A DNA stretch of 33,829 nt from Cyanobacteria bacterium SIG27 (GCA_015152565.1 SUTT01000022.1:1-33829); one strand, 5' to 3'; shown: positions 1-7,866, counted from the first letter of the stretch. Translations and numbers: made by a program. The notes: a model not told the origin generated them from the letters alone.

Positions 1-1725
1 AAATTTCTTTTTGAAATTTTCGAGTGATTTTTTCTTGTTTTGTTTTAATTCTTTTAATTTTGTATCAAATTCGTCTTTTGTTTTTTTTGCTTTGTCCAGA
101 TTTTGTGTTGCTTCTTGTTCTTTTTTAATTAAGCTTTGGTTTGTTTTTTCAATTTCTAAAAATATTTTTGAATTTTCGCTTTTTCCATCGATTAAAATTT
201 CTCGAGCACGATTTATGATTTTAGAATTAAGCCCAAGTTGAGATGAAATATCAATAGCATTTGATGTTCCTGACATTCCTACAATTAAATTATATTTAGG
301 TTTTAGCGTTGCAACATCAAATAAAACTGTGGCGTTTTCAAAGTAGCTATCTTCATATTTTAGAGTTTTTAGTTCACCTAAATGGGTTGTGATTATTCCT
401 TTGGTATTTTTTTCTTTTATAAATTCTAATATTGCTCTTGATAAACTAGCGCCTTCTGATGGGTCTGTGCCTGAGCCAAGTTCGTCCAATAAAATTAAAT
501 CGTTATCGGTTATAATATTTAAAATATCGGAGATATTTTTAATATGGGCACTAAATGTTGAAAAACCTTGTTCCAAGCTTTGTTCTTTTGAAATGTCGCA
601 GTATAAATTTTCAAATGGATAGATTTTAGCACCCAAAGCTGGAATATGAAGCCCTGCTTTTGTCATTAAAACCATTAAGCCTGCGCATTTTAGGGATATT
701 GTTTTGCCGCCGGTATTTGAACCTGTTATTAAAAGGCAATCATAATTTTTTCCAAGAATAAAATCATTTGCAATAACATCTTTTTTAACTTCAACTAGTA
801 AAGGATGGCGCATTGCTTGAATATCAATGTATTTTTCATCAATTATTTCAGCACTTGTTGCGCTCAAATGGATTGAATATTTTGCTTTTGCGAATATAAC
901 ATCAAGTTTTAGAAGAGTATTTTGATTTTTTTCAAGTTCACTTTTGATTTCTTTAAATCTGTTTGATAAAGCCATTAAAATTCTATCTATTTCGGATTGA
1001 ATTTCGATTTCAATTTGTCTTAATTTGTTAGACAATGGCACAAGCGAGCTTGGCTCAATAAAATAGGTCAAATTTGTTGATGAAATATCATGGACTATTC
1101 CTGAAACTTTGTTTTTGCAACTTGCTTTAACTTGAAAAACGGGGCGATTATCACGAATGGTTACAACGGTATCTTGCAAATTTTCAACAAAAGAATGATT
1201 TTGCAAAAGTGAATTAATTGTTGTTTTTAAATTGTCTTTGTTGTCTTTGTATGAATTTCTTAGACTTTTAAGAGTGTCAGAAGCGCTATCTACGACGTTT
1301 AATTCATTATCAAAAGTTTCAAAAATTTCATCTTCAAAAGCTTTATCAATATAGAAATTTTTAATTATTTCGTTTAAATTTTTTGCTTGTTCGTTTTTTG
1401 AAATATAATTTTTAACTACTCTTGCACAACGTAAATTTTTAGCTAGTTCAACAATTTCTTCGGCGTTAAAATAGTTTTCGCTAAATATTTGATTAACATC
1501 TAAAATTTCATCAATTGGAGCTGACGAGTTATTATCATCAATTATTTTTTTAGCTTCATCAACCAAAGTTAGTTCATATTCAATCTGTGCTTTTTTGGAA
1601 TAAATTTCAAGATTGCAACAAGCATTTTGAGCCAGTTTTGAATTGGCGTATTTTGAAAGATTGGATAGAACTTTGTCAAATTCTAGCGCTATATGATGGT
1701 CGTTTAAAAATTCAAAAGTTTTCAT
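1..1725 (-). CDS. mutS2: MutS2 endonuclease/ribosome-rescue ATPase, C-terminus cut by window edge
   Basis: MutS2 is a MutS-family ATPase without the mismatch-reading domain. Described roles are suppression of homologous recombination and splitting of collided ribosomes. The reading frame is open from the ATG at 1725 to the window edge, 575 codons. The N-terminus is typical of the family. A Walker A motif GSNTGGKT lies near residue 335 and the Walker B segment LILLDELGSGTDPSEG has its Asp near residue 414. A Lys/Glu-rich coiled segment follows. Full-length proteins are about 780 residues, so the KOW and Smr nuclease regions are outside the window and cannot be checked. No clear Shine-Dalgarno is seen. 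The GC-rich hairpin repeat begins about 40 bases upstream of the start codon, so the promoter is either in that short gap or beyond the repeat. Confidence 0.93.
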   Translation of the reverse strand, partial: MKTFEFLNDHHIALEFDKVLSNLSKYANSKLAQNACCNLEIYSKKAQIEYELTLVDEAKKIIDDNNSSAPIDEILDVNQIFSENYFNAEEIVELAKNLRCARVVKNYISKNEQAKNLNEIIKNFYIDKAFEDEIFETFDNELNVVDSASDTLKSLRNSYKDNKDNLKTTINSLLQNHSFVENLQDTVVTIRDNRPVFQVKASCKNKVSGIVHDISSTNLTYFIEPSSLVPLSNKLRQIEIEIQSEIDRILMALSNRFKEIKSELEKNQNTLLKLDVIFAKAKYSIHLSATSAEIIDEKYIDIQAMRHPLLVEVKKDVIANDFILGKNYDCLLITGSNTGGKTISLKCAGLMVLMTKAGLHIPALGAKIYPFENLYCDISKEQSLEQGFSTFSAHIKNISDILNIITDNDLILLDELGSGTDPSEGASLSRAILEFIKEKNTKGIITTHLGELKTLKYEDSYFENATVLFDVATLKPKYNLIVGMSGTSNAIDISSQLGLNSKIINRAREILIDGKSENSKIFLEIEKTNQSLIKKEQEATQNLDKAKKTKDEFDTKLKELKQNKKKSLENFKKKF

Positions 1726-1766
1726 ATTTAAATTGTAGCAAAAATATCTTTATGTAGAAATTTTTT

Positions 1767-2043
1767 AACGGCGGTCATCTAAGGTCTTCACACTCGTCGC
1801 CAGCTCAACGCTGCCGCCGTCGTGCTTCGCACAGTATAGCCTTCGCCTGCGTTCGGCAAGCTCGGCAGAGCTAGCCTTACTTGGCTCAGGATGCTCCTGA
1901 GGGCGCAAGCGCCCACGTCGCCTTGGTACGGTTTTCGCCCTGTCCGCCAGACCTCATCGGTCTGCCGTCACGAGCTTCACACACCTATGCCGTTCGCCTG
2001 CGTTCGCTAAGTGCAGTCGCACTAAACTCACTTGGCTCAGGAT
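1767..2043. repeat. GC-rich mosaic hairpin repeat, copy 1
   Basis: This block fills the gene-free gap 1726-2036. Its base composition is far richer in G+C than the surrounding AT-rich DNA. It consists of short inverted repeats in series: CGGCGG with CCGCCG, GTGC-ttc-GCAC, GCTC-ggca-GAGC, GGGCGC-aa-GCGCCC, AGACC with GGTCT, and AGTGC-agtc-GCACT. It ends in GGCTCAGGAT. The first ~95 bases match 16775 onward with very few differences. The segment from about 1882 to 2043 matches 16558-16720 nearly base for base. Short open frames across it are by-products of the composition and I do not call them genes. No transposase is adjacent. Confidence 0.88.
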
Positions 2044-3140
2044 ATTTTATAGCCTTGCTCGAATTTTTTTGGTAAATACTCACCAATTGTTGTAATTAAA
2101 ATATAGTTTTGAAAATTCAAAACCATTAAAGTATCATTGGAAGCATATTTTTGACGAATTCTTCCAAGACTTTTAATTGAAACAAGCCCATCATTATAAA
2201 TTTCGCCATTTTGTACTGATGATTCATCTCCAAAATATGCTACAGCGCTTATTGTGGTGTTATTTCCGTATTTTTCTATTGCCTTTGAGGCGCAGATTTC
2301 AAGCGCTTCCGTGTTCCATCTTTTTGTCCAATCAATCTTTGAAGCTGTTATGATTTCATTGTTTGCAATAATGGAAGCAGAAATATTTTGTTTTGAAACA
2401 TTGGCGAAATTATTCTTTTGATAGTTTTTGTAAGTTTCATTTAATAATTCAAGAATGTCGTTTGGTTTAAGGTTAAATTTAACTAATGATACTTGGGAAT
2501 TTTTAGAAAATCTTATTTCTTTATTTAAGCTAAAATCGCTTGATGTTGCATAAGTTTTATATGGTAAAAAATTTACTAAACGAGAAGCTCTAACCACAAG
2601 TTCTTTATTTTCTAATCTTTCAAAAGAAAAAACTAAAGTATTAAAGTTAAAATACCTGTTGGTATTTAACCAAGATAAACAATCTTCACAAGGAGCTATC
2701 ATACTAGAAGTTTCTTCTAATTCAATGTTAGATGCCATACAAAGATATTTAATTTTGAAATCAAATTTGCCTTTCGGTCTTCTTGAATATCTTAAAAGAG
2801 CTTCATTATATGACGCTAAAATTGCGCTTCTTTCGCCACAAACTGATGAGATATCATTTCTTGTATTGTTGAAGTTTGTTCCTAATGACCAAGCTCTATC
2901 AAAAGTGCAAACATTTGTTGCAAAACCACGCCCTGTGATGTTTCCAGCTAATACGTTGATTTTTGCAAATTCGTGTGCTTCAATGAGTTTTTCAACAATG
3001 ATATATTTTTCTCCTAAGCCTAGTTCAATATCGTCATCATAGACAAAAGGAGTGTTTAGAATATTCATTCCGTATTTATTTAAAACAGAGTTTTCTGTAG
3101 CAACATCAAAAGTTGCATTATTATTTTTGTTAATAGCCAT
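2037..3140 (-). CDS. Two-domain cytidine deaminase-like protein
   Basis: Probably a zinc-dependent deaminase of the cytidine deaminase superfamily (pyrimidine nucleoside salvage), 367 residues. The N-terminal domain has the core motif CGERSAI, with zinc ligand Cys101 and proton-shuttle Glu103, followed by PCEDC with ligands Cys151 and Cys154. The C-terminal half looks like a second, degenerate deaminase fold: it has the helix TEALEICASKAI and an ending resembling the family's LPxxF, but no zinc motif. Common cytidine deaminases are about 130-140 residues; dimeric E. coli Cdd is 294 with a comparable active-plus-inactive arrangement. This protein is longer than both, so substrate is uncertain. 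No good Shine-Dalgarno is visible before the ATG at 3140. The last codons and the TGA stop lie in the terminal bases of the hairpin repeat. Confidence 0.72.
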   Translation of the reverse strand: MAINKNNNATFDVATENSVLNKYGMNILNTPFVYDDDIELGLGEKYIIVEKLIEAHEFAKINVLAGNITGRGFATNVCTFDRAWSLGTNFNNTRNDISSVCGERSAILASYNEALLRYSRRPKGKFDFKIKYLCMASNIELEETSSMIAPCEDCLSWLNTNRYFNFNTLVFSFERLENKELVVRASRLVNFLPYKTYATSSDFSLNKEIRFSKNSQVSLVKFNLKPNDILELLNETYKNYQKNNFANVSKQNISASIIANNEIITASKIDWTKRWNTEALEICASKAIEKYGNNTTISAVAYFGDESSVQNGEIYNDGLVSIKSLGRIRQKYASNDTLMVLNFQNYILITTIGEYLPKKFEQGYKIS

Positions 3141-3181
3141 ACTAATATAAAACCACTGAAAAAAAATTTTGTCATGAAAAA

Positions 3182-3436
3182 ATAAAAAATTAATCCACTT
3201 GATATCAAGTGGATTTTCCCCAAATCTAGTAGTTAACCTAATTTAAACTTTTTTCGTTAATAATCTTAAATAAATAATCTAGTTCATTCCTATACTACTC
3301 AACCTCTATAATTAAGCCATCACTCCTTCCGTAAAAGTGTTATGTTGTGCGCTTCTTGACTATATTTCTATTCTATTCCTAAGGGGTTTTATTGCAAGTT
3401 AAATACATGTTAAAAAACTTTTACAATGGCTAAAAT
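3182..3436 (-). ncRNA. Possible small RNA upstream of the deaminase gene
   Basis: The gene-free interval 3141-3565 holds no convincing open reading frame in this part. On the minus strand there is a promoter-like pair, TTGTAA (3469-3464) and TATATA (3447-3442), with a 16-base spacer. About 220 bases later comes the perfect palindromic terminator at 3192-3215. A transcript between them would be about 250 nt. Internally a CACTTTTACGGAAGGAGTG segment can fold into a 7-bp stem including G-U pairs. I recognise no RNA family (not SRP RNA, tmRNA or RNase P). It could equally be a long attenuated leader of the deaminase gene. The 5' end is an estimate. Confidence 0.3.
3192..3215 (-). terminator. Perfect palindrome with T-run, intrinsic terminator
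   Basis: Arms AATCCACTTGAT and ATCAAGTGGATT form an uninterrupted 24-bp palindrome. On the minus strand it is followed by a T-rich run (ATTTTTTATTTTTT), the layout of a Rho-independent terminator. It sits about 50 bases upstream of the deaminase start, so it ends something transcribed from 3216-3450 or acts as an attenuator for the deaminase gene. On the plus strand there are only four Ts, then Cs, so plus-strand termination would be weaker. Confidence 0.65.
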
Positions 3437-3503
3437 TTATATATATAGTGTTAAAATTCGTGTTTACAAACTTAATATATTAACTTTTTCTTGACAAACG
3501 CAA

Positions 3504-3542
3504 AAACAAGAGCACACCAAACTTTTTAGCATGCTCTTGTTT
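3504..3542 (-). terminator. Intrinsic terminator of the 46-residue peptide gene
   Basis: Arms AAACAAGAGCA (3504-3514) and TGCTCTTGTTT (3532-3542) are perfectly complementary. On the minus strand the stem runs into TTTTTG. It lies 24 bases downstream of the stop codon at 3566, which supports the small gene as a transcribed unit. Confidence 0.65.
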
Positions 3543-3565
3543 AAAATACAGCAATATGTTAATTC

Positions 3566-3706
3566 TTAAAAACTTAATTCGCTTAAATACAAATCGTAAT
3601 CATACATTCCTGCATAATCACTGTTGCCGTTTCCTGATAGACCATTTCCGCTAAGTTCGGTTGGTTTAATTTCAAGTTCGTCAAAATTCATTAATTCATT
3701 ATTCAT
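3566..3706 (-). CDS. 46-residue peptide, possible secreted or modified peptide precursor
   Basis: A short frame not matching any family I recognise. It starts MNNELMNFDELEIKPTELSG and ends in a Gly/Asn/Tyr-rich tail (SGNGNSDYAGMYDYDLYL, then SELSF). A GAGGG Shine-Dalgarno lies 8 bases before the ATG, and an intrinsic terminator follows 24 bases after the stop, so it looks like a real single-gene unit. An acidic N-terminal part followed by a Gly-containing junction and a short, odd tail is the general layout of ribosomally made peptide precursors, but there is no modification enzyme, protease or exporter of that type beside it. That reading is inference. It lies 78 bases downstream of the ChrA pair on the same strand. 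Confidence 0.6.
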   Translation of the reverse strand: MNNELMNFDELEIKPTELSGNGLSGNGNSDYAGMYDYDLYLSELSF

Positions 3707-3784
3707 GGTTTTTACCCTCGATAATATTCTCTTATATATAAAAAGTATATTTCGTGGATATAATTGCTAAAAAATAAAACTTCA

Positions 3785-4339
3785 TTAACAAAATTTAATA
3801 ATCACACCAACAATTGCAGCTATCATCATATATATAATTGGATCACGGCGCAATTTGAAAGTTAAAATAAATAGAATAACAACTAAACCTAAACCTAAAT
3901 AATCGATGTTTGAAAAAGATAAATTGTTTTTTAAAATTGAACTATAAAACAAACGTAAACCTACACCAGCAATTAAAGCACAAGATGTTGGTCTTAAAAC
4001 ATATAAAATCGATTTAACTAATTTACTTTCGCTAAATTTTAAATAAATTCTAAATATTAATGATGTTATTATAATCATTGGCAACACCAAAGCTAAACTT
4101 GATGTTAATGCACCTAAAATACCTAATGTTTTAAATCCTGCAAAGGTTGCCATATTAAACCCAATAGGACCTGGGGTAATTCCTGCTATAGCAATCATTT
4201 GAGTTAATTCAAAGCTTGAAAACCAATTATAGTTTTCTATCATTTGATATAAAAATGGCAGTGAAGCATATCCCCCGCCAAAGGTAAATAAGCCAACTTT
4301 TATAAATTCAAAAAAGAGAAGAAAATATGAGTTAAGCAT
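3785..4339 (-). CDS. Chromate transporter (CHR) domain protein, second of a pair
   Basis: A half-size ChrA-family membrane protein of 184 residues with about five to six hydrophobic segments. It carries the family signature FGGGYASLPF near the N-terminus and the loop ITPGPIGFNMATFAGF. In this family, short single-domain proteins work as adjacent pairs and export chromate or other anions; the real substrate in a gut organism is unknown. It overlaps the upstream partner by 8 bases (4332-4339) and has its own AAGGAG Shine-Dalgarno, so the two are translated together. Full-length ChrA proteins fuse the two halves in about 400 residues. The gene symbol is left empty because the substrate is not established. 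Confidence 0.85.
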   Translation of the reverse strand: MLNSYFLLFFEFIKVGLFTFGGGYASLPFLYQMIENYNWFSSFELTQMIAIAGITPGPIGFNMATFAGFKTLGILGALTSSLALVLPMIIITSLIFRIYLKFSESKLVKSILYVLRPTSCALIAGVGLRLFYSSILKNNLSFSNIDYLGLGLVVILFILTFKLRRDPIIYMMIAAIVGVIIKFC

Positions 4340-4877
4340 TTTTTTCTCCTTTAATCAAATGTAAAATTGCCCCAACTAATATTGATGAAATTATTAAAAT
4401 TACAGGACTAACTTTTAAAACAGTTAAGATTAAAATTAAAGCAAACCAAATTGAGGAAAATAAATCAACAATGCTTTTTTGCCACATTTCTTTTAAGGCA
4501 AGATAAATTAAAACAATAACAGATAAATTTACTCCCCAAAAGATTCCATCAATAAATGGTATATTTGAAATTTTATTTAATATATTTGCAATTAGTAAAA
4601 TAATAATGAAAGGAGAAAAGCTCATTCCTAAAATCGACGCTAAAACTCCTTTAAACTTTGCCAATTTATAGCCAACCAAAATTGACATATTAACAGCAAT
4701 AATACCAGGTAAACATTGGCTAACACAGTAATAATCGCAAAGTTCTTGTTCATTAAGCCAGTTTCTTTTTTCTACAAGTTCACTTTGCATAATTGGGATT
4801 ATGACATATCCTCCGCCAAGCAGAATTGCGCCAATTTTTAAAAAAGTGATAAATATGTTTATAAAATTAACTTTCAT
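4332..4877 (-). CDS. Chromate transporter (CHR) domain protein, first of a pair
   Basis: The partner half-transporter, 181 residues, hydrophobic throughout. It shows the paired family motifs LGGGYVIIPIMQSELVEKR near residue 20 and the CLPGIIAVNMSILVGYK loop. The two halves of a CHR pair are expected to insert in opposite membrane orientation and form one transporter. Its ATG overlaps the stop codon of the preceding gene by one base (TAATG), so translation is probably coupled; no separate Shine-Dalgarno stands out. The three genes 5500-3785 form one minus-strand operon downstream of tRNA-Thr. Confidence 0.85.
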   Translation of the reverse strand: MKVNFINIFITFLKIGAILLGGGYVIIPIMQSELVEKRNWLNEQELCDYYCVSQCLPGIIAVNMSILVGYKLAKFKGVLASILGMSFSPFIIILLIANILNKISNIPFIDGIFWGVNLSVIVLIYLALKEMWQKSIVDLFSSIWFALILILTVLKVSPVILIISSILVGAILHLIKGEKNA

Positions 4878-5500
4878 TATTTATTTTCAAAACCCAATGA
4901 ACCAACAAAATCTGAAATGATTTTAGGGTTGAATGCTTTATGATGTACGACATAAACAATTAGTTTAGTTGAAGCTTTTTGGTTTTCATCTTGTGTTGAA
5001 TAAGCACCAATTACCCCAATTACATCTTTGAAAGGAACATTTTTAACATTGGCGCTAAATTTTAAATATGGAATAGTTTTGTTTTTAGCACTATACTTTC
5101 CTTTTTCCAAAATTTCAAAGTCTTCGTATGTAATTAAAGAATCTTTTGTTTTATTTAAAATTTCTTCGATTTTATCATTAATCTCGCCTGTATGAAAATC
5201 ACTAACGGAAATTAATTCTTCATCTTTTAAATCGTATATTGCTATTTTTTGACTTGTTGGAAGATATTTCGCAACTATCTTTTTAAATCCAAAAAAATTA
5301 AAACAACGGCAGAGCTGATAATCGCCCGAAACATTGGCAAAATCTGCGAATTCTTTTTCAGTTTCAACAAAAACTTCCCTCGGCGGGTTTTTATATTCAC
5401 TTATTTTTTTCTTGCAAAATGCCCAACCACCAAGCGTAAAAAATGCTGCAATAAGTAAAATTATTAATATTTTTTTCAATATGCTCTTCAAACAACCCAT
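4877..5500 (-). CDS. Membrane-anchored protein of unknown function
   Basis: A 207-residue protein that I do not recognise. A basic start (MGCLKSILKK) is followed by one hydrophobic segment (about residues 10-28) and then a soluble, mixed-charge domain that would lie outside the membrane. A Cys pair (LCRC) occurs near residue 60. I chose the ATG at 5500 because GGAGG lies 6 bases upstream; the longer frame starting at 5539 would run into the tRNA-Thr gene. It is the first gene of the ChrA operon and its stop overlaps the next start, so it may assist or regulate the transporter, but nothing in the sequence proves this. Confidence 0.7.
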   Translation of the reverse strand: MGCLKSILKKILIILLIAAFFTLGGWAFCKKKISEYKNPPREVFVETEKEFADFANVSGDYQLCRCFNFFGFKKIVAKYLPTSQKIAIYDLKDEELISVSDFHTGEINDKIEEILNKTKDSLITYEDFEILEKGKYSAKNKTIPYLKFSANVKNVPFKDVIGVIGAYSTQDENQKASTKLIVYVVHHKAFNPKIISDFVGSLGFENK

Positions 5501-5514
5501 TTTATCCTCCTTAA

Positions 5515-5587
5515 AGCCGACAGTGGGACTTGAACCCACGACCTACTCATTACGAATGAGCCGCTCTACCATCTGAGCTATGTCGGC
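5515..5587 (-). tRNA. tRNA-Thr (anticodon CGT)
   Basis: A full cloverleaf is readable on the minus strand. The acceptor stem GCCGACA pairs with TGTCGGC. The D-arm is GCTC...GAGC, the anticodon stem GCTCA/TGAGT has loop TTCGTAA giving anticodon CGT, and the T-arm is GTGGG-TTCAAGT-CCCAC. CCA is not encoded. The gene ends 14 bases before the start codon of the membrane-protein gene, so tRNA and mRNA may share a transcript that is then cut. Confidence 0.96.
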
Positions 5588-5633
5588 ACAAAAATAATAT
5601 AGTTTAAATTAAAACAAAATACAAATTTGTAAA

Positions 5634-6524
5634 TTAGTTGGCATGTGGATGAACTGTTTGATAAACATCTTTTAATCTTTGAATTGAAACGTGAGTATAA
5701 ATTTGAGTGTTTTTAATGCTGGAATGCCCTAGAAGCTCTTGAACAATCCTTAAATCAGCGCCATTTTCGAGCATTTTAGTGGCAAAACTGTGGCGAAAAA
5801 CGTGCGGAGTAACATGTTTTGTAAAATGAATGTCAGCTAAGCAAGCTTTAAGAGCTTTTCTAATGCTTTGATTTTGCAAACGATAGCCGTTGTAGTTGAT
5901 AAATAGCGGCGAAGATGATGATTTTGTTGTTTTGCAGATTAAATCAGAAACATTTTCGATGTAGTTAATTAATGCTTCTTTTGTTTTATTGGGAATTAAA
6001 ACAATTCTTTCTTTTGCGCCTTTTCCGAATACTCGAATTTCATTTTGTTCTAGATTTAAATTTTCATAATTTAGTGATGATAATTCAGAAATTCGCATTC
6101 CAGTCACCCAAAGAAGCTCTAAAATTATTCTATTTCTATAACCTGCCGGAGTTTCAATCTTAATCCCTCTTAAAATATTTTCTACTTCATCTTCATATAA
6201 AAAGTGCGGCAGAGTTTTATTTTGTTTTGGAATTGAAATAGAATCGGCAGGATTGTACTCCATTAGTTCTTCTTGATATAAAAACTTGTAAAAAGCACGA
6301 ATGGAAGCGATTTTTCGAGCAATTGTTGTTTTAGTGTAGTTAATTTGCGAAATAAAATGAATATATTCACTAAATTTTTCAGGTTCAATTTCAAGAGGAT
6401 TTAATTCTCCAATCCATAATAAAAAAGTGTAAACATCAGCACAATAAGCCCTTATTGTGTGAAGAGAAAAATTCTTTTCGCTCTTTAGGTGGATTTTAAA
6501 ATCTTCTATAAACTCTTGCTTCAT
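5634..6524 (-). CDS. Tyrosine recombinase, XerC/XerD family
   Basis: A site-specific tyrosine recombinase of 296 residues, the normal size for XerC/XerD, which resolve chromosome dimers at dif. The N-terminal SAM-like core-binding domain covers about residues 1-90. All catalytic residues are present: Arg144 (TGMRISEL), Lys168 (FGKGAKER), His241 and Arg244 (HVFRHS), His267 (LGHSS) and the nucleophile Tyr276 (IYTH). A TTG at 6560 would add 12 residues (MLSFSKIVYNYQ) outside the usual fold, so I prefer the ATG at 6524; neither has a clear Shine-Dalgarno. It sits between two tRNA genes, a position also used by integrases, but length and motifs fit the housekeeping type better. XerC and XerD cannot be told apart here. 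Confidence 0.88.
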   Translation of the reverse strand: MKQEFIEDFKIHLKSEKNFSLHTIRAYCADVYTFLLWIGELNPLEIEPEKFSEYIHFISQINYTKTTIARKIASIRAFYKFLYQEELMEYNPADSISIPKQNKTLPHFLYEDEVENILRGIKIETPAGYRNRIILELLWVTGMRISELSSLNYENLNLEQNEIRVFGKGAKERIVLIPNKTKEALINYIENVSDLICKTTKSSSSPLFINYNGYRLQNQSIRKALKACLADIHFTKHVTPHVFRHSFATKMLENGADLRIVQELLGHSSIKNTQIYTHVSIQRLKDVYQTVHPHAN

Positions 6525-6584
6525 TTGATAATTATAAACTATTTTAGAAAAAGAGAGCAAATTTTTTATTGCCGAAAAATAAAC

Positions 6585-6612
6585 TTGAAAATATACAATT
6601 TTTTGTTAGAAT
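6585..6612 (+). promoter_or_regulatory. Sigma-70-type promoter for tRNA(CAT)
   Basis: TTGAAA (6585-6590) and TAGAAT (6607-6612) are separated by 16 bases and lie about 60 bases before the tRNA gene. No other plus-strand gene uses them. Confidence 0.6.
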
Positions 6613-6632
6613 GATTTAAGAAACATTTCAAG

Positions 6633-6644
6633 TGGGGCTATGGC
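6633..6644 (+). repeat. 12-base copy of the tRNA 5' end
   Basis: TGGGGCTATGGC occurs here and again at 6672-6683, where it spans the base before the tRNA and its first 11 bases. The copy lies in the probable 5' leader and is not followed by a tRNA fold. Confidence 0.6.
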
Positions 6645-6672
6645 AAGGACTCCGCGAGAAAGATTAAATAAT

Positions 6673-6747
<75 letters not shown>

Positions 6748-6750
6748 TTA

Positions 6751-6777
6751 AAGAGAGTAGTGATACTCTCTTTTTTT
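6751..6777 (+). terminator. Intrinsic terminator of tRNA(CAT)
   Basis: AAGAGAGTA (6751-6759), loop GTGA, TACTCTCTT (6764-6772), then a run of Ts. It begins 4 bases after the CCA end of the tRNA. Confidence 0.85.
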
Positions 6778-6923
6778 GTTGCCATTCGGGATGCGACCTT
6801 TGGAGATAGTCTTGCAGGTTGAGAATTTCAGACTGCAAAACGAGAATTTTTCTTTTGAATTTGAACTGTCCAACACGTGAAATTAAAAAGTCGGACAGTG
6901 AAAGTAAAAAGCCGTTAATACTT

Positions 6924-7859
6924 TTAATTGTCGACAGGAAACCCCATTTTTATATATTTATTATCCTGTTTGTATGGCAAATAATATTCATTAAAATCTG
7001 TTTTTTCGGTATTATTGCAAATTTCAAATAAATTTAGGTGTAAAATTTCTAACATTTCTCCTATATTTTTCGAGATAATTATTAAATCGTCTATTGATAG
7101 AATGTTAAATTCTGCCCTTAATAAATTTTCTTCTTGATTTAATTGCAAAATAGATTTTGCAACAGCTGGAGTAAGATGAGGTATACAAATCAATTTTTTG
7201 CTCTTTGCGGTAATTTTAGAAATTTCAGTGTTGTCATAAATCATCAAATACCCTTCATTGGCTTCAATTGAAGATGGAGTTTTGCTTCCATAAGGGTTTA
7301 GGGCAACCGATAAACCATGTTTATATTGAGAATAAAACTTTTCGTATTTTAAATAAAAATCAACAAATTTCGCAAGATTTTCTTGTAAATTTAATATAGC
7401 TTTTTTATACATTAAAAATAATTCTTGTGCATTCTGCCAATCTTTATTTATATCAAAATAAGGAATTTGATATTCGCTACAAATGTTTTTCAAATCATTA
7501 ACATTAAATTTTTTAATATACTGATATACCTTTGTGGCATTATATCTAATAACATTTTTAACAAAATATTCAATGTTTTTTGACAATAACATCAAAGAAA
7601 ATAAATCTTCAATATATTGCATTGTTTCTGCAAGTGCAGAAAAGATTAATCCATTTTTAATTTCTTTATTAAGCGTAATTTCGCCAGTTGCATCATACGG
7701 TTGTTTAATATCTTCAATAATATTGGAATAAAAATTTGGCATATTTTTTAATATTTTGGAAATAGTTAAAACTTGAACATGTCTCCATTTTGGATACTGC
7801 GATGCTAAATAATTTTTTAATTGTTGTTTGCCGATTTTTAGACGATCTTTTTGATTCAT
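6924..7859 (-). CDS. Unknown protein, last gene of the restriction-modification operon
   Basis: A 311-residue protein that I do not recognise. It has no signal peptide or membrane segment and looks mainly helical, with many Lys, Asn and Ile and several amphipathic stretches. No nuclease, kinase or nucleotide-binding motif is evident. The start ATG at 7859 lies 7 bases after the stop of the preceding gene and lacks a clear Shine-Dalgarno, so translational coupling is likely. The position, co-directional and tight behind a membrane protein and a restriction-modification pair, suggests a defence-linked accessory or cargo gene. After its stop, to the tRNA terminator (6778-6923), I see no gene; an ACTGTCC/GGACAGT inverted repeat with a ~20-base loop lies there. 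Confidence 0.75.
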   Translation of the reverse strand: MNQKDRLKIGKQQLKNYLASQYPKWRHVQVLTISKILKNMPNFYSNIIEDIKQPYDATGEITLNKEIKNGLIFSALAETMQYIEDLFSLMLLSKNIEYFVKNVIRYNATKVYQYIKKFNVNDLKNICSEYQIPYFDINKDWQNAQELFLMYKKAILNLQENLAKFVDFYLKYEKFYSQYKHGLSVALNPYGSKTPSSIEANEGYLMIYDNTEISKITAKSKKLICIPHLTPAVAKSILQLNQEENLLRAEFNILSIDDLIIISKNIGEMLEILHLNLFEICNNTEKTDFNEYYLPYKQDNKYIKMGFPVDN

Positions 7860-7866
7860 TATAAAA

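Noticed and set aside
1881-2075. Open frame of 64 codons inside the first GC-rich block
   Set aside because: It lies in the hairpin repeat, has no ribosome site, and parallel frames in the second block translate differently because module order changes.
3320-3345. SRP RNA, because of the CGGAAGGAG segment
   Set aside because: The bases around the GGAA do not form the conserved helix 8 pairs, and the required AGCA side of the internal loop is missing.
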